Positions 16,101-25,509 of a stretch of DNA of 64,000 nucleotides are shown here, piece after piece. Position 1 is the stretch's first letter. Every line of letters starts with the position of its first letter. Under the pieces are notes generated by a model. It was not told the DNA's origin and did no database searches. It worked only from the letters and a program-made list of their open reading frames with translations. Both the position numbers and the translations under genes were made by a program. The DNA comes from Streptomyces sp. NRRL F-5135 (GTDB lineage Bacteria; Actinomycetota; Actinomycetes; Streptomycetales; Streptomycetaceae), in NCBI RefSeq assembly GCF_000719775.1, contig NZ_JOHR01000027.1, positions 1 to 64,000 on the forward strand. The letters are read 5' to 3'.

Positions 16101-17735
16101 TCAGAGCGCCTGCGGGAAGTCGAACAGCCGGTCCGGGTCGTATCTCCTCTTCAGCCGCGTCAGCCGGTCCGCCGCCGTCCCGTAGTACGACGAGCGCCAG
16201 TCGGACAGTTTCGGGTCGGTGTAGTTCTGGTACGCCCGGCCGGACGCGTGCCGACGCATCGAGGTATGAGCGTTTTTGAGCCAATCCTGGTGTGCCGTGC
16301 CGGAGGTTCCCGGCTGCCAGGAGGCGATGTACTGCGCCAGCAGCCGCGCGCGCCGGTGCACGAAGGCCGTCGCGGCCGGGTCCGTGCGGTTGATCGCGCC
16401 GCCCAGCGCCGTGAGGATGACCGAACCGCCACCGCCCCGGTAGGCCGGGAGCCGGGTGAACTCCTCGGTGGCGGAGACCAGGGCGCGTACGCCCGCGGGC
16501 GTCAGGGACCGGTCGTAGAAGTCCGAGGTGCCCGCGTACGTCTCGCGGCGCAGGGCTCCCCGAGGGCTCCGGCCGGGCGTCGTGCCGGGCAGCCGGCACT
16601 GCTCGTCGCTCAGCCCGGAGCAGCCGCCGAACAGCCGCATCGCCTCCTCGTACCCGCGCCGGCGGACCGAGACCGAGCGCGCGGACCCCGGACCGCCGGG
16701 GCCGTCGGCGAGCCGGTCGAGGGCGTTCTTCAGCTCCGTCTCACCGCCGAGCGAGAAGGCGGAGAGGGAGACGGTGGGGGCCACGCCGCCGGGCCCGGCG
16801 GACAGGTGGAGCGAGGACCAGATCTCGTCCGGCTGCTCGGGTCCCCACGCCTGCCACGCCCGGACCAGGGTCTCGGCCTTGGACCAGGGCCAGGAGGCGA
16901 ACGCGGTGACGGCCTCGGGCGCCGGGTGGGTTCGGAAGCGCAGCTCGGTGACGACGCCGAAGTTGCCGTTCCCGGCGCCGCGCAGTGCCCAGAAGAGGTC
17001 CGCGTGCCGCTCGGAGTCGGCGGTCAGCCGCTTGCCGTCGGCCGTCACGAGGGTGGCGGACAGCAGGTTGTCGCAGGTCAGCCCGTACGCCCGGGATACG
17101 ACCCCATGGCCGCCGCCGAGGGTGAGTCCGGCGATGCCGACGGTGGGGCAGGAACCGGCGGGGATCGTACGGCCCCGGCGCGCGAGCGTCCGGTAGACGT
17201 CGCCGAGCCGGGCGCCCGCGCCGATGACGGCGTCCGGCCCGGCCCGGTCGATCGCGTCGAGGCGCGAGACGTCGATGACGAGCCGGCCGTTGCCGCTGGA
17301 CCAGCCCGCGTAGGAGTGGCCGCCGCCGCGGATGGAGACGGGGACGCCGCCGGAGCGGGCGAAGGCGAGGCACTCCCTTATGTCGTCCTCGCCGGAGACA
17401 TAGGCGATCGCCGCGGGCTTCAGGTCGTCGAACCGGGTGTTGTAGAGCTGACGCGCGGTCGCGTACGCGGCGTCGTCGGGGCGTACGAGCTCACCGTCCA
17501 GGCCCTTGCCCAGGGCGTTCCAGGCGGCGGCGCCGACAGGCCGGGCGGAACCGGAGGCGGCGGCCGTACCGCCTGTCCCGGCCGAGGGGGAGGCGCCGGT
17601 CCTGTCCGGCGTGCTCTTCCCGTCGACGCCATCGGCGCCGTGCGTGCCGGAACCGCCGGAGCCGCCGGAGCAGGCGGTCGCCGTCGTGGCCGTGAGGGCT
17701 CCGGCCGCGGCCGTGAGCAGCGTGCGCCGTTCCAT
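16101..17735 (-). CDS. Secreted FAD-linked oxidase, berberine-bridge type
   Basis: Oxidoreductase of 544 aa. The N-terminus MERRTLLTAAAGALTATTAT carries a twin-arginine-like motif and is followed by ACSGG, a possible but weak lipobox, then a Gly/Ser/Thr spacer to about 65. The FAD_binding_4 domain follows, with IRGGGHSYAG (His140) and GSCPTVGIAGLTLGGG (Cys196), the two residues that attach FAD bicovalently in the BBE family. The C-terminal BBE motif is YQNYTDPKLSDW. Bicovalent family members oxidise sugars, alcohols or phenolic substrates. The substrate is not evident. Export in folded form by Tat fits a flavoprotein. The start is the ATG with GGAGG about eight bases upstream. Confidence 0.9.
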   Translation of the reverse strand: MERRTLLTAAAGALTATTATACSGGSGGSGTHGADGVDGKSTPDRTGASPSAGTGGTAAASGSARPVGAAAWNALGKGLDGELVRPDDAAYATARQLYNTRFDDLKPAAIAYVSGEDDIRECLAFARSGGVPVSIRGGGHSYAGWSSGNGRLVIDVSRLDAIDRAGPDAVIGAGARLGDVYRTLARRGRTIPAGSCPTVGIAGLTLGGGHGVVSRAYGLTCDNLLSATLVTADGKRLTADSERHADLFWALRGAGNGNFGVVTELRFRTHPAPEAVTAFASWPWSKAETLVRAWQAWGPEQPDEIWSSLHLSAGPGGVAPTVSLSAFSLGGETELKNALDRLADGPGGPGSARSVSVRRRGYEEAMRLFGGCSGLSDEQCRLPGTTPGRSPRGALRRETYAGTSDFYDRSLTPAGVRALVSATEEFTRLPAYRGGGGSVILTALGGAINRTDPAATAFVHRRARLLAQYIASWQPGTSGTAHQDWLKNAHTSMRRHASGRAYQNYTDPKLSDWRSSYYGTAADRLTRLKRRYDPDRLFDFPQAL

Positions 17736-18023
17736 GCGGCGACCTCCTGAGGAGCGATGCCGGGGAAGGGCCTTCCCCGGGGAACGCGCGGTCGACGTCC
17801 TGGGAAACGGGACGAGACGCGCGGGCCGTCGGGTTCCGTCAGGCGGGCGGTGTTTCGTGTCATCGGTGGACGCGGGGCGGCGGTCGGCGGGGACGGCGGG
17901 AGCAGCGGGAACAGCGGGCCTGGTGGTGCGCGAGTGGTGTCAGCACGACGGGACGACAGCGCGACGGGGCAACCGCACGACGGGGCGACAGGGGCGACAG
18001 GCATCGCGGTACCGCGCGGGGTC
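17736..18023. other. Intergenic region, nothing recognised
   Basis: Upstream region of the flavoenzyme gene and downstream region of the next minus-strand gene. It has GGAACGCGCGG and GACAGCGCGACGGGGC-type imperfect repeats between 17940 and 18000. No gene-like pattern or strong dyad was seen. Confidence 0.4.
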
Positions 18024-18060
18024 TCACGGCGCCCGGGCCGTCAGCGTGCGCGGGCCGTCA
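18024..18060 (-). repeat. 17-bp tandem repeat with stops in three frames
   Basis: On the minus strand, units TGACGGCCCGCGCACGC and TGACGGCCCGGGCGCCG follow one another, and a third TGA comes next. The first TGA is the stop of the upstream small gene. The spacing of 17 places the three TGA (18058, 18041, 18024) in all three frames. Confidence 0.9.
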
Positions 18061-18342
18061 GGGCGTTGCCGTGTCCGACTCGGCAGCGGCCGCCGCGTGC
18101 GCCCGCGCGTCCGTACGTGCCCGGTCACGCGCCCGGCGCGCGGGGCCCGACCAGCCGCACGAACAGCGGGCCAGGCAGAACGAGCCGCGTTCGACGGTGG
18201 AGGCGGTGTGGCCGAGGGGGCCGAGGGGTCCGGCGGGACCGGGGGAGTCGGTGGAGCTGACGGTGCCGGCAGGTCCGGGGGTGGTGCCGGCGCGGCGCTC
18301 GGGGATGTCGGTGCGGCGCTCGCGGGTGTCTGTATCGCACAC
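18058..18342 (-). CDS. Small conserved actinobacterial protein with CxCGW motif
   Basis: Protein of 94 aa with a disordered Gly/Pro/Thr N-terminus and a C-terminal motif FCLARCSCGWSGPARRARDR. I recall the CxCGWxGPARRARDRARxDA pattern from small hypothetical proteins of Streptomyces. The paired Cys could bind metal, but only two or three Cys are present. The function is unknown. It points away from the lipoprotein gene and ends in the 17-bp stop repeat. Confidence 0.7.
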   Translation of the reverse strand: MCDTDTRERRTDIPERRAGTTPGPAGTVSSTDSPGPAGPLGPLGHTASTVERGSFCLARCSCGWSGPARRARDRARTDARAHAAAAAESDTATP

Positions 18343-18488
18343 GCCTCCACCGTACCGGCGGGGCGGCGGCCGTTGACCCCGACGGTCGGCCGGAATCCGT
18401 CCCGGCGTGACGGGGGACGCGGGCGGTCGTTATGGGGAACGGGCGGACTCGGACAAGCGGCGGCCAACTGCAGGGGGTTTGGCAGGCG

Positions 18489-19316
18489 ATGGTGGTGCGG
18501 GAGCACAGACGCAGAGGCGCGGCGTTCGCCGCCGTGGCCGTGGCGGGTGTCGTGGCCACCGGCACCGGCTGCTCCACGAGCACGGGCGCCTCGGCCGACG
18601 ACCGGCCGGGCCGGGACCCCGCGGCCGTGCGCGGCGCGGCGGATGTGCTGATCGCGGCCGGGAGTTCCAGGGCCCGCACGTCCATGGAGATGGCGGCCGG
18701 CGGGACGCGCGTGACGATCCGGGGCGAGGGCGGCTACGACTTCGCCAAGCGGATGGGGCGGCTCCGGGTCGTCCTGCCCAAGGACCCGGCGGGCACGAGC
18801 GAGCACCGGCCCATCACCGAACTGCTCTCGCCCACCGCCCTGTACATGAAGAACCGGGGCGCCGGGGTGCCCGCCGACAAGTGGGTACGGGTCGACTCGA
18901 CCGACCTGCGAGACGGGAACCTGGTCACGGGCGGGGCGACGGATCCGCTGACCGCCGCCGAACTGCTGCGCGGCGCCCGGGACATCACCTTCGTCGGCGA
19001 GCAGGACCTGGCCGGCACGCGCGTCCGGCACTACCGGGGCGTCACGGACATCGGCCGGGCCGCGAAGTCGGCGGCGTCGTACGCGCGCGAGGCGCTGGCC
19101 GCCGCGGCGGACGGGTTCGGCGAGGACGCGGTGCCGTTCGACGCCTATCTGGACGAGGCCGGGCGGCTGCGCAAGGTCAGGCACCGGTTCAACTACGTGA
19201 ACCAGGGGCGGACGTTCGAGGTCGCCTCGACCACGCTGCTGTACGCGTTCGGGGTGGGCGTCGCCGTCGCGCTGCCGCCGGAGGAGGACATCTTCGCCGG
19301 CGAGATCAAGATGTGA
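18489..19316 (+). CDS. Lipoprotein, LppX/LprG-like fold suspected
   Basis: Predicted lipoprotein of 275 aa. The signal peptide has basic residues RRR, the hydrophobic run AAFAAVAVAGVVATG, and a lipid-attachment Cys in TGCSTSTG. The mature part has the alternating pattern seen in LolA/LppX-like beta-barrel lipoproteins of actinobacteria (SMEMAAGGTRVTIRGEGGYD, ALYMKN, DITFVGEQDLAGTRVRHYRG). I chose the ATG with AGGGGG eleven bases upstream; an ATG 57 bp earlier would put polar residues before the signal peptide. It may bind a lipid or act in envelope maintenance. Confidence 0.8.
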   Translation: MVVREHRRRGAAFAAVAVAGVVATGTGCSTSTGASADDRPGRDPAAVRGAADVLIAAGSSRARTSMEMAAGGTRVTIRGEGGYDFAKRMGRLRVVLPKDPAGTSEHRPITELLSPTALYMKNRGAGVPADKWVRVDSTDLRDGNLVTGGATDPLTAAELLRGARDITFVGEQDLAGTRVRHYRGVTDIGRAAKSAASYAREALAAAADGFGEDAVPFDAYLDEAGRLRKVRHRFNYVNQGRTFEVASTTLLYAFGVGVAVALPPEEDIFAGEIKM

Positions 19317-19570
19317 CCTTCGGCGGGCGGCGGCCGGGGCGGGAGCGCACACCATCGGCCACCGCCGTGCGCGGGGCCCGGAACAGACGCCCGTACCTGC
19401 GCCGATGCCGGTGGCGGACGCGGGTAGACGCATCGCCGGGCAAGGGGCGGCAAGAACGGATCAAGCCGTAACCCCCGAGGGCCAAGACGGAAATGGTCCG
19501 GACGTGCCATGCGCGCGCGTAGCACGCTCCCTAGGCTGGAGACGAGACCGGCAGGGAGAGGTGACAGCAC

Positions 19571-19843
19571 GTGGGTGCGTTGCGTACGCCGACCGTCCAG
19601 GACCACGTGGCCCTCGCCGAGATCGAGCTGTGCGGGGAGTTGATGATCGCGGCGTCCGCCGCGGACGGGGAACGGCTGAGTCCGGACCGTATCGACGAGG
19701 TACTGAACGTGACGGCCGAGCGCCCCGGAGCGGAGCTTCCCGGCCGGGCCGGGGTGGCCGGGCCGCCCCGGGTGGCGGCTGTCTCGTCCTGTCCCTCCCG
19801 TCCCGCCCGGCTCGTTCGACGGACAGGGGCCCACGGGGAGTGA
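19571..19843 (+). CDS. Small conserved Streptomyces protein, function unknown
   Basis: Protein of 90 aa. The first 50 residues (TPTVQDHVALAEIELCGELM and the following helix IAASAADGERLSPDRIDEVL) are acidic and helical and look conserved. The last 40 are Pro/Arg-rich and look unconstrained. GTG start with GGGAGAGG about eight bases upstream. I recall short proteins with the AEIELCGELMIAASAA pattern in Streptomyces, but no function. Confidence 0.7.
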   Translation: MGALRTPTVQDHVALAEIELCGELMIAASAADGERLSPDRIDEVLNVTAERPGAELPGRAGVAGPPRVAAVSSCPSRPARLVRRTGAHGE

Positions 19844-19949
19844 GCGCGCCGGCACGGGGGCCACGGTGCTGTGACCATGCCCCCGGCCGGCGCTTCCGCC
19901 CAATAGCGCCGGCGGTCGCTTCCGCGACGTTCCGGCGGTCAGAGGACTT

Positions 19950-20399
19950 TCAGGTGCGGAGCAGGCGCGCGATCGCCTTGGTCGCCTCGTCCACCTTCGC
20001 GTCGATCTCGTCGCCCCCCTTGACGGCCGCGTCCGCCACGCAGTGACGCAGGTGCTCCTCCAGGAGCTGGAGGGCGAAGGACTGGAGGGCCTTGGTGGAG
20101 GCCGAGACCTGGGTGAGTATGTCGATGCAGTAGACGTCCTCGTCGACCAGCCGCTGGAGTCCGCGGATCTGGCCCTCGATCCGGCGCAGCCGCTTGAGGT
20201 GCTCGCCCTTCTGTTTGTGGTAGCCGTGCACCCCGTGGTCGTGGTCCGTGGCGCCGGCGTCGTCGTCGGACGATCCCGCGGAACCGGCAGCTCCGGCCGC
20301 TCCGGCCGGGTCGGGCGTACCGGCCGGTACGGTCGCTCCCGCCGTCGGCACGGAAGGCGCGTCCTCCGCCATCGCGCCGGCCGCTTCAGTGGTCGTCAT
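19950..20399 (-). CDS. csoR: CsoR-family copper-sensing repressor
   Basis: Metal-sensing transcriptional repressor of 149 aa. After a disordered N-terminus with a His-rich patch (DHDHGVHGYH) comes the all-helical CsoR fold starting at LKRLRRIEGQIRGLQRLVDE. The Cu(I) ligands of CsoR are present with exact spacing: Cys91 (VYCIDIL), His116 and Cys120 (EEHLRHC). This C-H-C set points to Cu(I) rather than to FrmR- or RcnR-type ligands. The ATG has GGGAGGAC upstream. A perfect dyad typical of CsoR operators lies 61 bp upstream, so the gene is probably autoregulated. No copper exporter gene is next to it. Confidence 0.92.
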   Translation of the reverse strand: MTTTEAAGAMAEDAPSVPTAGATVPAGTPDPAGAAGAAGSAGSSDDDAGATDHDHGVHGYHKQKGEHLKRLRRIEGQIRGLQRLVDEDVYCIDILTQVSASTKALQSFALQLLEEHLRHCVADAAVKGGDEIDAKVDEATKAIARLLRT

Positions 20400-20459
20400 C
20401 GCGTCCTCCCGGTGGTGCCGCGTTCCTGGTGAGCCCGAAAGGGCGGTCATACCGGTGTT

Positions 20460-20478
20460 TATACCCCACCTGGGTATA
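20460..20478. promoter_or_regulatory. CsoR operator
   Basis: TATACCC-CACCT-GGGTATA, two perfect 7-bp arms around a 5-bp spacer. It matches the GTATACCC...GGGTATA type of CsoR site. It lies upstream of csoR and 142 bp ahead of the divergent DUF47/pit pair. A separate 12-bp palindrome, ACAGGGCCCTGT, lies at 20503-20514 in the same region. Confidence 0.85.
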
Positions 20479-20619
20479 GGGTACCGGTTTGTGCGGTCTG
20501 GTACAGGGCCCTGTGTCGAGCCCGTGGCCGATGGGCGACACTGGGATGCCGGTTAGCTGTGGCCGGATGATGCGCCTAGCATCACCCTGACCGAATCCCA
20601 TGTAACCCGAGGACCCCAC

Positions 20620-21240
20620 GTGCGTTTTCGTCTGACCCCCAGGGAGACGAGCTTCTACGACATGTTCGCCGCGTCCGCGGACAACATCGTCACGGGCTCG
20701 AAGCTCCTGATGGAACTCCTCGGTGCGGATTCCTCCGCGCGGGCCGAGATCGCGGAGCGGATGCGGGCAGCGGAGCACGCGGGAGATGACGCCACTCACG
20801 CGATCTTCCATCAGCTCAACTCCTCCTTCATCACGCCGTTCGACCGCGAGGACATCTACAACCTCGCCTCCTCGCTCGACGACATCATGGACTTCATGGA
20901 GGAGGCCGTCGACCTCGTCGTCCTCTACAACATCGAGGAGCTGCCGAAGGGCGTCGAGCAGCAGATCGAGGTCCTGGCCAGGGCGGCCGAGCTGACCGCC
21001 GAGGCCATGCCGCACCTGCGGACGATGAGCAACCTCACCGAGTACTGGATCGAGGTCAACCGGCTGGAGAACCAGGCCGACCAGATCCACCGCAAGCTGC
21101 TGGCGCACCTCTTCAACGGCAAGTACGACGCGATGGACGTGCTCAAGCTGAAGCAGATCGTCGATGTGCTGGAGGAGGCCGCGGACGCGTTCGAGCACGT
21201 CGCGAACACGGTGGAGACCATCGCGGTCAAGGAGTCCTGA
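20620..21240 (+). CDS. DUF47/PhoU-like Pit accessory protein
   Basis: All-helical protein of 206 aa in the DUF47 family (PhoU-like, TIGR00153 type). The motif HQLNSSFITPFDREDIYNLA is the family hallmark and resembles the metal-binding segments of PhoU, with Glu/Asp-rich helices (LEEAADAFEHVANTVE). It ends 5 bp before the pit start, so the two are co-transcribed and probably coupled. DUF47 partners modulate Pit carriers. The GTG start has GAGGA upstream. Confidence 0.9.
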   Translation: MRFRLTPRETSFYDMFAASADNIVTGSKLLMELLGADSSARAEIAERMRAAEHAGDDATHAIFHQLNSSFITPFDREDIYNLASSLDDIMDFMEEAVDLVVLYNIEELPKGVEQQIEVLARAAELTAEAMPHLRTMSNLTEYWIEVNRLENQADQIHRKLLAHLFNGKYDAMDVLKLKQIVDVLEEAADAFEHVANTVETIAVKES

Positions 21241-21245
21241 CGTCA

Positions 21246-22244
21246 GTGGACACCTTCGCACTGGTCGTGACCATCGGGGTCGCGCTCGGCTTCACGTACA
21301 CCAACGGCTTCCACGACTCCGCCAACGCCATCGCGACCTCGGTGTCCACCCGGGCACTGACCCCGCGCGCCGCCCTCGCCATGGCGGCGGTGATGAACAT
21401 GGCGGGCGCGTTCCTCGGCCAGGGGGTCGCCAAGACCGTGAGCGAGGGGCTGATCGCCACGCCGCACGGTGAGAAGGGGATGGCCATCCTCTTCGCCGCG
21501 CTGGTCGGCGCGGTCGTCTGGAACCTGATCACCTGGTACTTCGGGCTGCCCTCCTCGTCCTCCCACGCGCTGTTCGGCGGCATGGTGGGCGCCGCGCTGG
21601 CCGGCGGGACCGAGGTGATCTGGACCGGGGTGCTGGAGAAGATCGTCATTCCGATGTTCGTCTCGCCGGTCATCGGCCTGGTCGCCGGTTACCTGGTGAT
21701 GGTCGCGATCATGTGGCTGTTCCGCAGGACCAACCCGCACAAGGCCAAGCGCGGATTCCGGATAGCCCAGACCGTGTCGGCGGCCGGGATGGCGCTCGGA
21801 CACGGTTTGCAGGACGCGCAGAAGACGATGGGTATCGTGGTGATGGCGCTGGTCATCGCGGATGTGGAGCAGTCCGGCGACGAGATCCCGATCTGGGTGA
21901 AGATCGTCTGCGCGCTGATGCTGTCCCTCGGTACGTACGCGGGTGGCTGGCGCATCATGCGCACGCTCGGCCGGAAGATCATCGAGCTGGACCCGCCGCA
22001 GGGGTTCGCGGCGGAGACGACCGGCGCCTCGATCATGTTCGGCTCGGCGTTCCTGTTCCACGCGCCGATCTCCACGACGCACGTCATCACCTCGGCGATC
22101 ATGGGCGTCGGGGCGACGAAGCGGGTGAACGCGGTGCGCTGGGGGGTCGCGAAGAACATCATTCTGGGCTGGTTCATCACGATGCCGGCGGCGGCACTGG
22201 TGGCGGCCCTCAGTTTCTGGGTGGTCCGGCTGGCGTTCGGCTGA
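21246..22244 (+). CDS. pit: Low-affinity inorganic phosphate transporter, Pit family
   Basis: Integral membrane carrier of 332 aa with about ten helices. The duplicated signature of the PiT family is clear: GFHDSANAIATSVSTRAL near the N-terminus and GHGLQDAQKTMGIV in the second half, with SSSSHALFGG and APISTTHVITSA as the matching inner motifs. It takes up metal-phosphate with protons. GTG start just after the DUF47 gene. A strong bidirectional terminator lies about 105 bp downstream, between pit and the convergent pstB. Confidence 0.93.
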   Translation: MDTFALVVTIGVALGFTYTNGFHDSANAIATSVSTRALTPRAALAMAAVMNMAGAFLGQGVAKTVSEGLIATPHGEKGMAILFAALVGAVVWNLITWYFGLPSSSSHALFGGMVGAALAGGTEVIWTGVLEKIVIPMFVSPVIGLVAGYLVMVAIMWLFRRTNPHKAKRGFRIAQTVSAAGMALGHGLQDAQKTMGIVVMALVIADVEQSGDEIPIWVKIVCALMLSLGTYAGGWRIMRTLGRKIIELDPPQGFAAETTGASIMFGSAFLFHAPISTTHVITSAIMGVGATKRVNAVRWGVAKNIILGWFITMPAAALVAALSFWVVRLAFG

Positions 22245-22348
22245 CAGGCCGCGTCGCGCGCTGTCGCCGTCGTGCCGCGCGCCGCCGCCGTGGTGTCGCC
22301 GTGTGTCCGCCGGCGACGGCCCGTGCGCGCGTACGTCGCCACGCAAGT

Positions 22349-22380
22349 GGGCCCGCCCCCTTGGGAGAGGGGGCGGGCCC
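22349..22380. terminator. Bidirectional terminator between pit and pstB
   Basis: GGGCCCGCCCCC at 22349-22360 pairs perfectly with GGGGGCGGGCCC at 22369-22380 over an 8-nt loop. It sits between two convergent genes and can serve both. Confidence 0.85.
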
Positions 22381-22436
22381 TTCGTCGTGCGGTGGCACCG
22401 CCATGCAGCACCGCAGGACGCGTCGTCGCCGTCCCG

Positions 22437-23213
22437 TCAGCCGAAGCGGCCGGAGATGTAGTCCTCCGTCGCCTGTACGGACGGGTTGGCGAAGATCCGC
22501 TCGGTCTCGTCGATCTCGATGAGCTTGCCGGGCTGGCCGACGGCGGCCAGGTTGAAGAACGCCGTACGGTCCGACACCCGCGCCGCCTGCTGCATGTTGT
22601 GCGTCACGATGACGATGGTGAAGCGTTCCTTCAGCTCACCGATCAGGTCCTCGATGGCGAGGGTCGAGATCGGGTCCAGGGCCGAGCACGGCTCGTCCAT
22701 CAGCAGGACGTCCGGCTCGACCGCGATCGCGCGGGCGATGCACAGGCGCTGCTGCTGACCGCCGGAGAGGCCGGACCCGGGCTTGTTCAGCCGGTCCTTG
22801 ACCTCGTTCCACAGGTTCGCGCCCTTGAGGGACTTCTCGACGATCTCGTTCAGCCGGCTCTTGCCGTACTTGCCGTTCAGCCGCAGCCCGGCCGCGACGT
22901 TGTCGTAGATCGACATCGTCGGGAACGGGTTGGGGCGCTGGAAGACCATGCCGACCGTACGGCGTACGGCGACGGGGTCGACGTTCGAGCCGTACAGGTT
23001 CTCGTCGTCCAGCAGCACCTTGCCCTCGACGCGGCCACCGGGGGTGACCTCGTGCATCCGGTTCAGGGTGCGCAGGAAGGTCGACTTGCCGCAGCCGGAC
23101 GGGCCGATGAAGGCCGTCACGGAACGGGGCTCGACGGTCATCGAGATGTCGTCGATGGCCCGGTGGGAGCCGTAGAACGCGGAGAGTCCGCTGACGTCGA
23201 TGCGCTTGGCCAT
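22437..23213 (-). CDS. pstB: Phosphate ABC transporter ATP-binding protein PstB
   Basis: ATPase of the high-affinity phosphate importer, 258 aa, the usual PstB length. Walker A is GPSGCGKST, followed by [10 protein letters not shown]. The Q-loop is VFQRPNPFP, the signature [14 protein letters not shown] and Walker B LLMDEP with the PstB-typical CSALDPIST. The H-loop is [13 protein letters not shown] chose the ATG that gives MAKRIDVSG; a GTG nine bases upstream is possible. It is the last gene of pstSCAB, 53 bp after pstA. Confidence 0.97.
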   Translation of the reverse strand: MAKRIDVSGLSAFYGSHRAIDDISMTVEPRSVTAFIGPSGCGKSTFLRTLNRMHEVTPGGRVEGKVLLDDENLYGSNVDPVAVRRTVGMVFQRPNPFPTMSIYDNVAAGLRLNGKYGKSRLNEIVEKSLKGANLWNEVKDRLNKPGSGLSGGQQQRLCIARAIAVEPDVLLMDEPCSALDPISTLAIEDLIGELKERFTIVIVTHNMQQAARVSDRTAFFNLAAVGQPGKLIEIDETERIFANPSVQATEDYISGRFG

Positions 23214-23266
23214 GTCAATCACTGCTTCTTTCGTGGCCCCGGTCGGCGGAGCCGGATGTCGTGGCC

Positions 23267-24454
23267 TCAGCGGCCGGTCTTCGGGGCCTTCCAGCGGGCG
23301 ATTCCGCGCGCCACCAGGTTGAGGATCATGACGAAGGCGATGAGCACCAGTGCCGCGGCCCAGGCGCGGTCGATCGACGCGACCTCGCCGGCCTTGTACT
23401 GCTCGTAAATGTAGAAGGGCAGCGACGACTGCGCCCCTTCGAAGGGGTTGGAGTTGATCAGCTGGCTGCCGAAGACGAGCAGGATGATCGGCGCGGTCTC
23501 ACCGGCGATACGGGCGATCGCGAGCATCACACCCGTGGTGATGCCGCCGATCGCGGTCGGCAGGACCACCTTGAGGATCATCCGCCACTTCGGTACGCCG
23601 AGGGCGAGCGCGGCCTCGCGCAGCTCGTTAGGGACGAGCTTGAGCATCTCCTCGGTGGAGCGGACCACGACCGGCATCATCAGGATCGCCAGGGCGAGCG
23701 AGCCCATCAGACCGGACGGCTCGATCTTGCCCATCAGCATGATCGCCAGGATGAACAGACCCGCGACGATGGACGGGATGCCCGTCATGACGTCCACGAA
23801 GAAGGTGACGGCCTTGGCCAGCGCGCCCTTGCCGTACTCGACGAGGTAGACGGCGGTCAGCAGGCCGATCGGCGTGGCGATCACGGTGGCGATGCCGACC
23901 TGCTCCAGCGTGCCGATCAGCGCGTGGTAGACACCGCCGCCGGCCTGGGAGCTGGGGACGCCGGCCATGGAGTGGCTGAGGAAGTACGGGTCGAGGACCT
24001 TCATCCCGCGGCTGACGGTGACCCAGAGCAGCGAGAACAGCGGGATCACGGCGAGGATGAAGCAGACCCAGACGACGCTGGTGGCGAGGCGGTCCTTGGC
24101 CTGCCGGCTGTTCTCCACCGCCGAGGTCACCGCGTACGAGATGACCAGGAACGCGACCACCGCGATCAGGCCCCACTGCACCCGGCTCTGGAGACCGGCG
24201 CCGGCGCCGACGGCCACGCCGATCACGATGCCGGCGGCGGCGAAGCCGGCCGGCGCCCAGCGGGGCAGGCCGCGCTGGCTGAGACTCTGCCGGCGCTCGG
24301 GGCCGGAGCCGGGGCCGCCGCTCGGGGCCGGGCCGGGGCCGCTGCCGGAGCTCTCGCCCGTCGCCGGGGCGGCGGGCCTGTTCTGTATGGCCGCGCTTCC
24401 GGCCGGACCGGCCGCCGGGCCGTTGCCCGCCGCGCCGCTGTGTGCGTTACTCAT
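23267..24454 (-). CDS. pstA: Phosphate ABC transporter permease PstA
   Basis: Membrane subunit of 395 aa, longer than the usual 280-300 because of a disordered Gly/Pro/Ala N-terminus of about 65 residues and an extra pair of helices before the core. The core has six helices and the EAA-like loop [21 protein letters not shown]. PstA-typical motifs are [10 protein letters not shown] and GETAPIILL. The start overlaps the pstC stop by 4 bp. Confidence 0.95.
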   Translation of the reverse strand: MSNAHSGAAGNGPAAGPAGSAAIQNRPAAPATGESSGSGPGPAPSGGPGSGPERRQSLSQRGLPRWAPAGFAAAGIVIGVAVGAGAGLQSRVQWGLIAVVAFLVISYAVTSAVENSRQAKDRLATSVVWVCFILAVIPLFSLLWVTVSRGMKVLDPYFLSHSMAGVPSSQAGGGVYHALIGTLEQVGIATVIATPIGLLTAVYLVEYGKGALAKAVTFFVDVMTGIPSIVAGLFILAIMLMGKIEPSGLMGSLALAILMMPVVVRSTEEMLKLVPNELREAALALGVPKWRMILKVVLPTAIGGITTGVMLAIARIAGETAPIILLVFGSQLINSNPFEGAQSSLPFYIYEQYKAGEVASIDRAWAAALVLIAFVMILNLVARGIARWKAPKTGR

Positions 24455-25443
24455 GCGTTGGCCCCCGAGTACTCCTTGCGGCGGGCGATGATGAGGCGGG
24501 CCGCGCCGTTGACCAGCAGGGTGAGAAGGAAGAGCACCAGGCCGGACGCGATCAGCGCGTCCCGCCCGAACTGGTCGGCCTCGTCGAACTTCGCCGCGAT
24601 GTTCTGGGCGAACGTTCCGCCGCCCGGGTCCAGCAGGTGGAGCGACATCACGAAGTTCGGGGAGAGGACCGTGGCGACGGCCATCGTCTCGCCGAGCGCG
24701 CGGCCGAGGCCCAGCATCGAGGCGGAGATGACGCCCGAGCGGCCGAAGGGGAGGACCGACATGCGGATGACCTCCCAGCGGGTGGCGCCGAGCGCGAGCG
24801 CCGCCTCCTCGTTCATCCGCGGCACCTGGAGGAAGACCTCGCGGCTGACGCTGGTGATGATCGGCAGGATCATGATCGCCAGCAGGATGCCCACGGTGAA
24901 CATGTTGCGGGCGACGCCGGGCTGGGTCTGGTCGAAGATGTACGTCCAGGAGAAGTACTGGTCGAGCCAGAGGTTCAGACCGTCGAGGTACGGCACGAGG
25001 AAGAGGGCGCCCCAGATGCCGTAGATGATCGACGGCACGGCGGCCAGCAGGTCCACGACGTACGCGAGCGGCGCGGCCAGCCGGCGCGGCGCGTAGTGCG
25101 AGATGAACAGCGCGATGCCGACGGCCACCGGAACCGCGATCACCAGCGCGATGACGGAGCTGACGACCGTGCCGAAGAGCAGGACCGCGATGCCGAAGAC
25201 CGGCGGGTCGCCGGCCGGGTTCCAGTCGAAGGTCGTGAGGAAGTTGCCCTCGTCCTGGGAGATGGCGAGCGTGGCGCGGTAGGTGAGGAAGACCGCGATC
25301 GTCGCCATGATGACGAGCAGCAGAATGCCCGAGCCCTTGGAGAGGCCCGAGAAGACCGTGTCGCCCATGCGGCCGGTCGAGCCGCCCGGCGAGGACTTGG
25401 CCGGTGGTGCCGGCGGGGTGTCTATCGGTGTGGTGGAAGCCAT
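24451..25443 (-). CDS. pstC: Phosphate ABC transporter permease PstC
   Basis: Membrane subunit of 330 aa with six helices. PstC-typical motifs are LLAAVPSIIYGIWGALFLVP, the EAA-loop NEEAALALGATRWEVIRM and LGRALGETMAV. I chose the ATG giving MASTTPIDTPP with GGAAAGACC upstream; a longer in-frame reading would add only an unsupported 17 residues. It is separated from pstS by about 134 bp that holds a strong hairpin, so pstCAB is probably expressed below pstS. Confidence 0.95.
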   Translation of the reverse strand: MASTTPIDTPPAPPAKSSPGGSTGRMGDTVFSGLSKGSGILLLVIMATIAVFLTYRATLAISQDEGNFLTTFDWNPAGDPPVFGIAVLLFGTVVSSVIALVIAVPVAVGIALFISHYAPRRLAAPLAYVVDLLAAVPSIIYGIWGALFLVPYLDGLNLWLDQYFSWTYIFDQTQPGVARNMFTVGILLAIMILPIITSVSREVFLQVPRMNEEAALALGATRWEVIRMSVLPFGRSGVISASMLGLGRALGETMAVATVLSPNFVMSLHLLDPGGGTFAQNIAAKFDEADQFGRDALIASGLVLFLLTLLVNGAARLIIARRKEYSGANA

Positions 25444-25509
25444 GGTCTTTCCGGTCTGTGTGGGGGAGAGGGGGCTCCCCTGGCGGCGGTGCACCGGATG
25501 GGGTGGACG

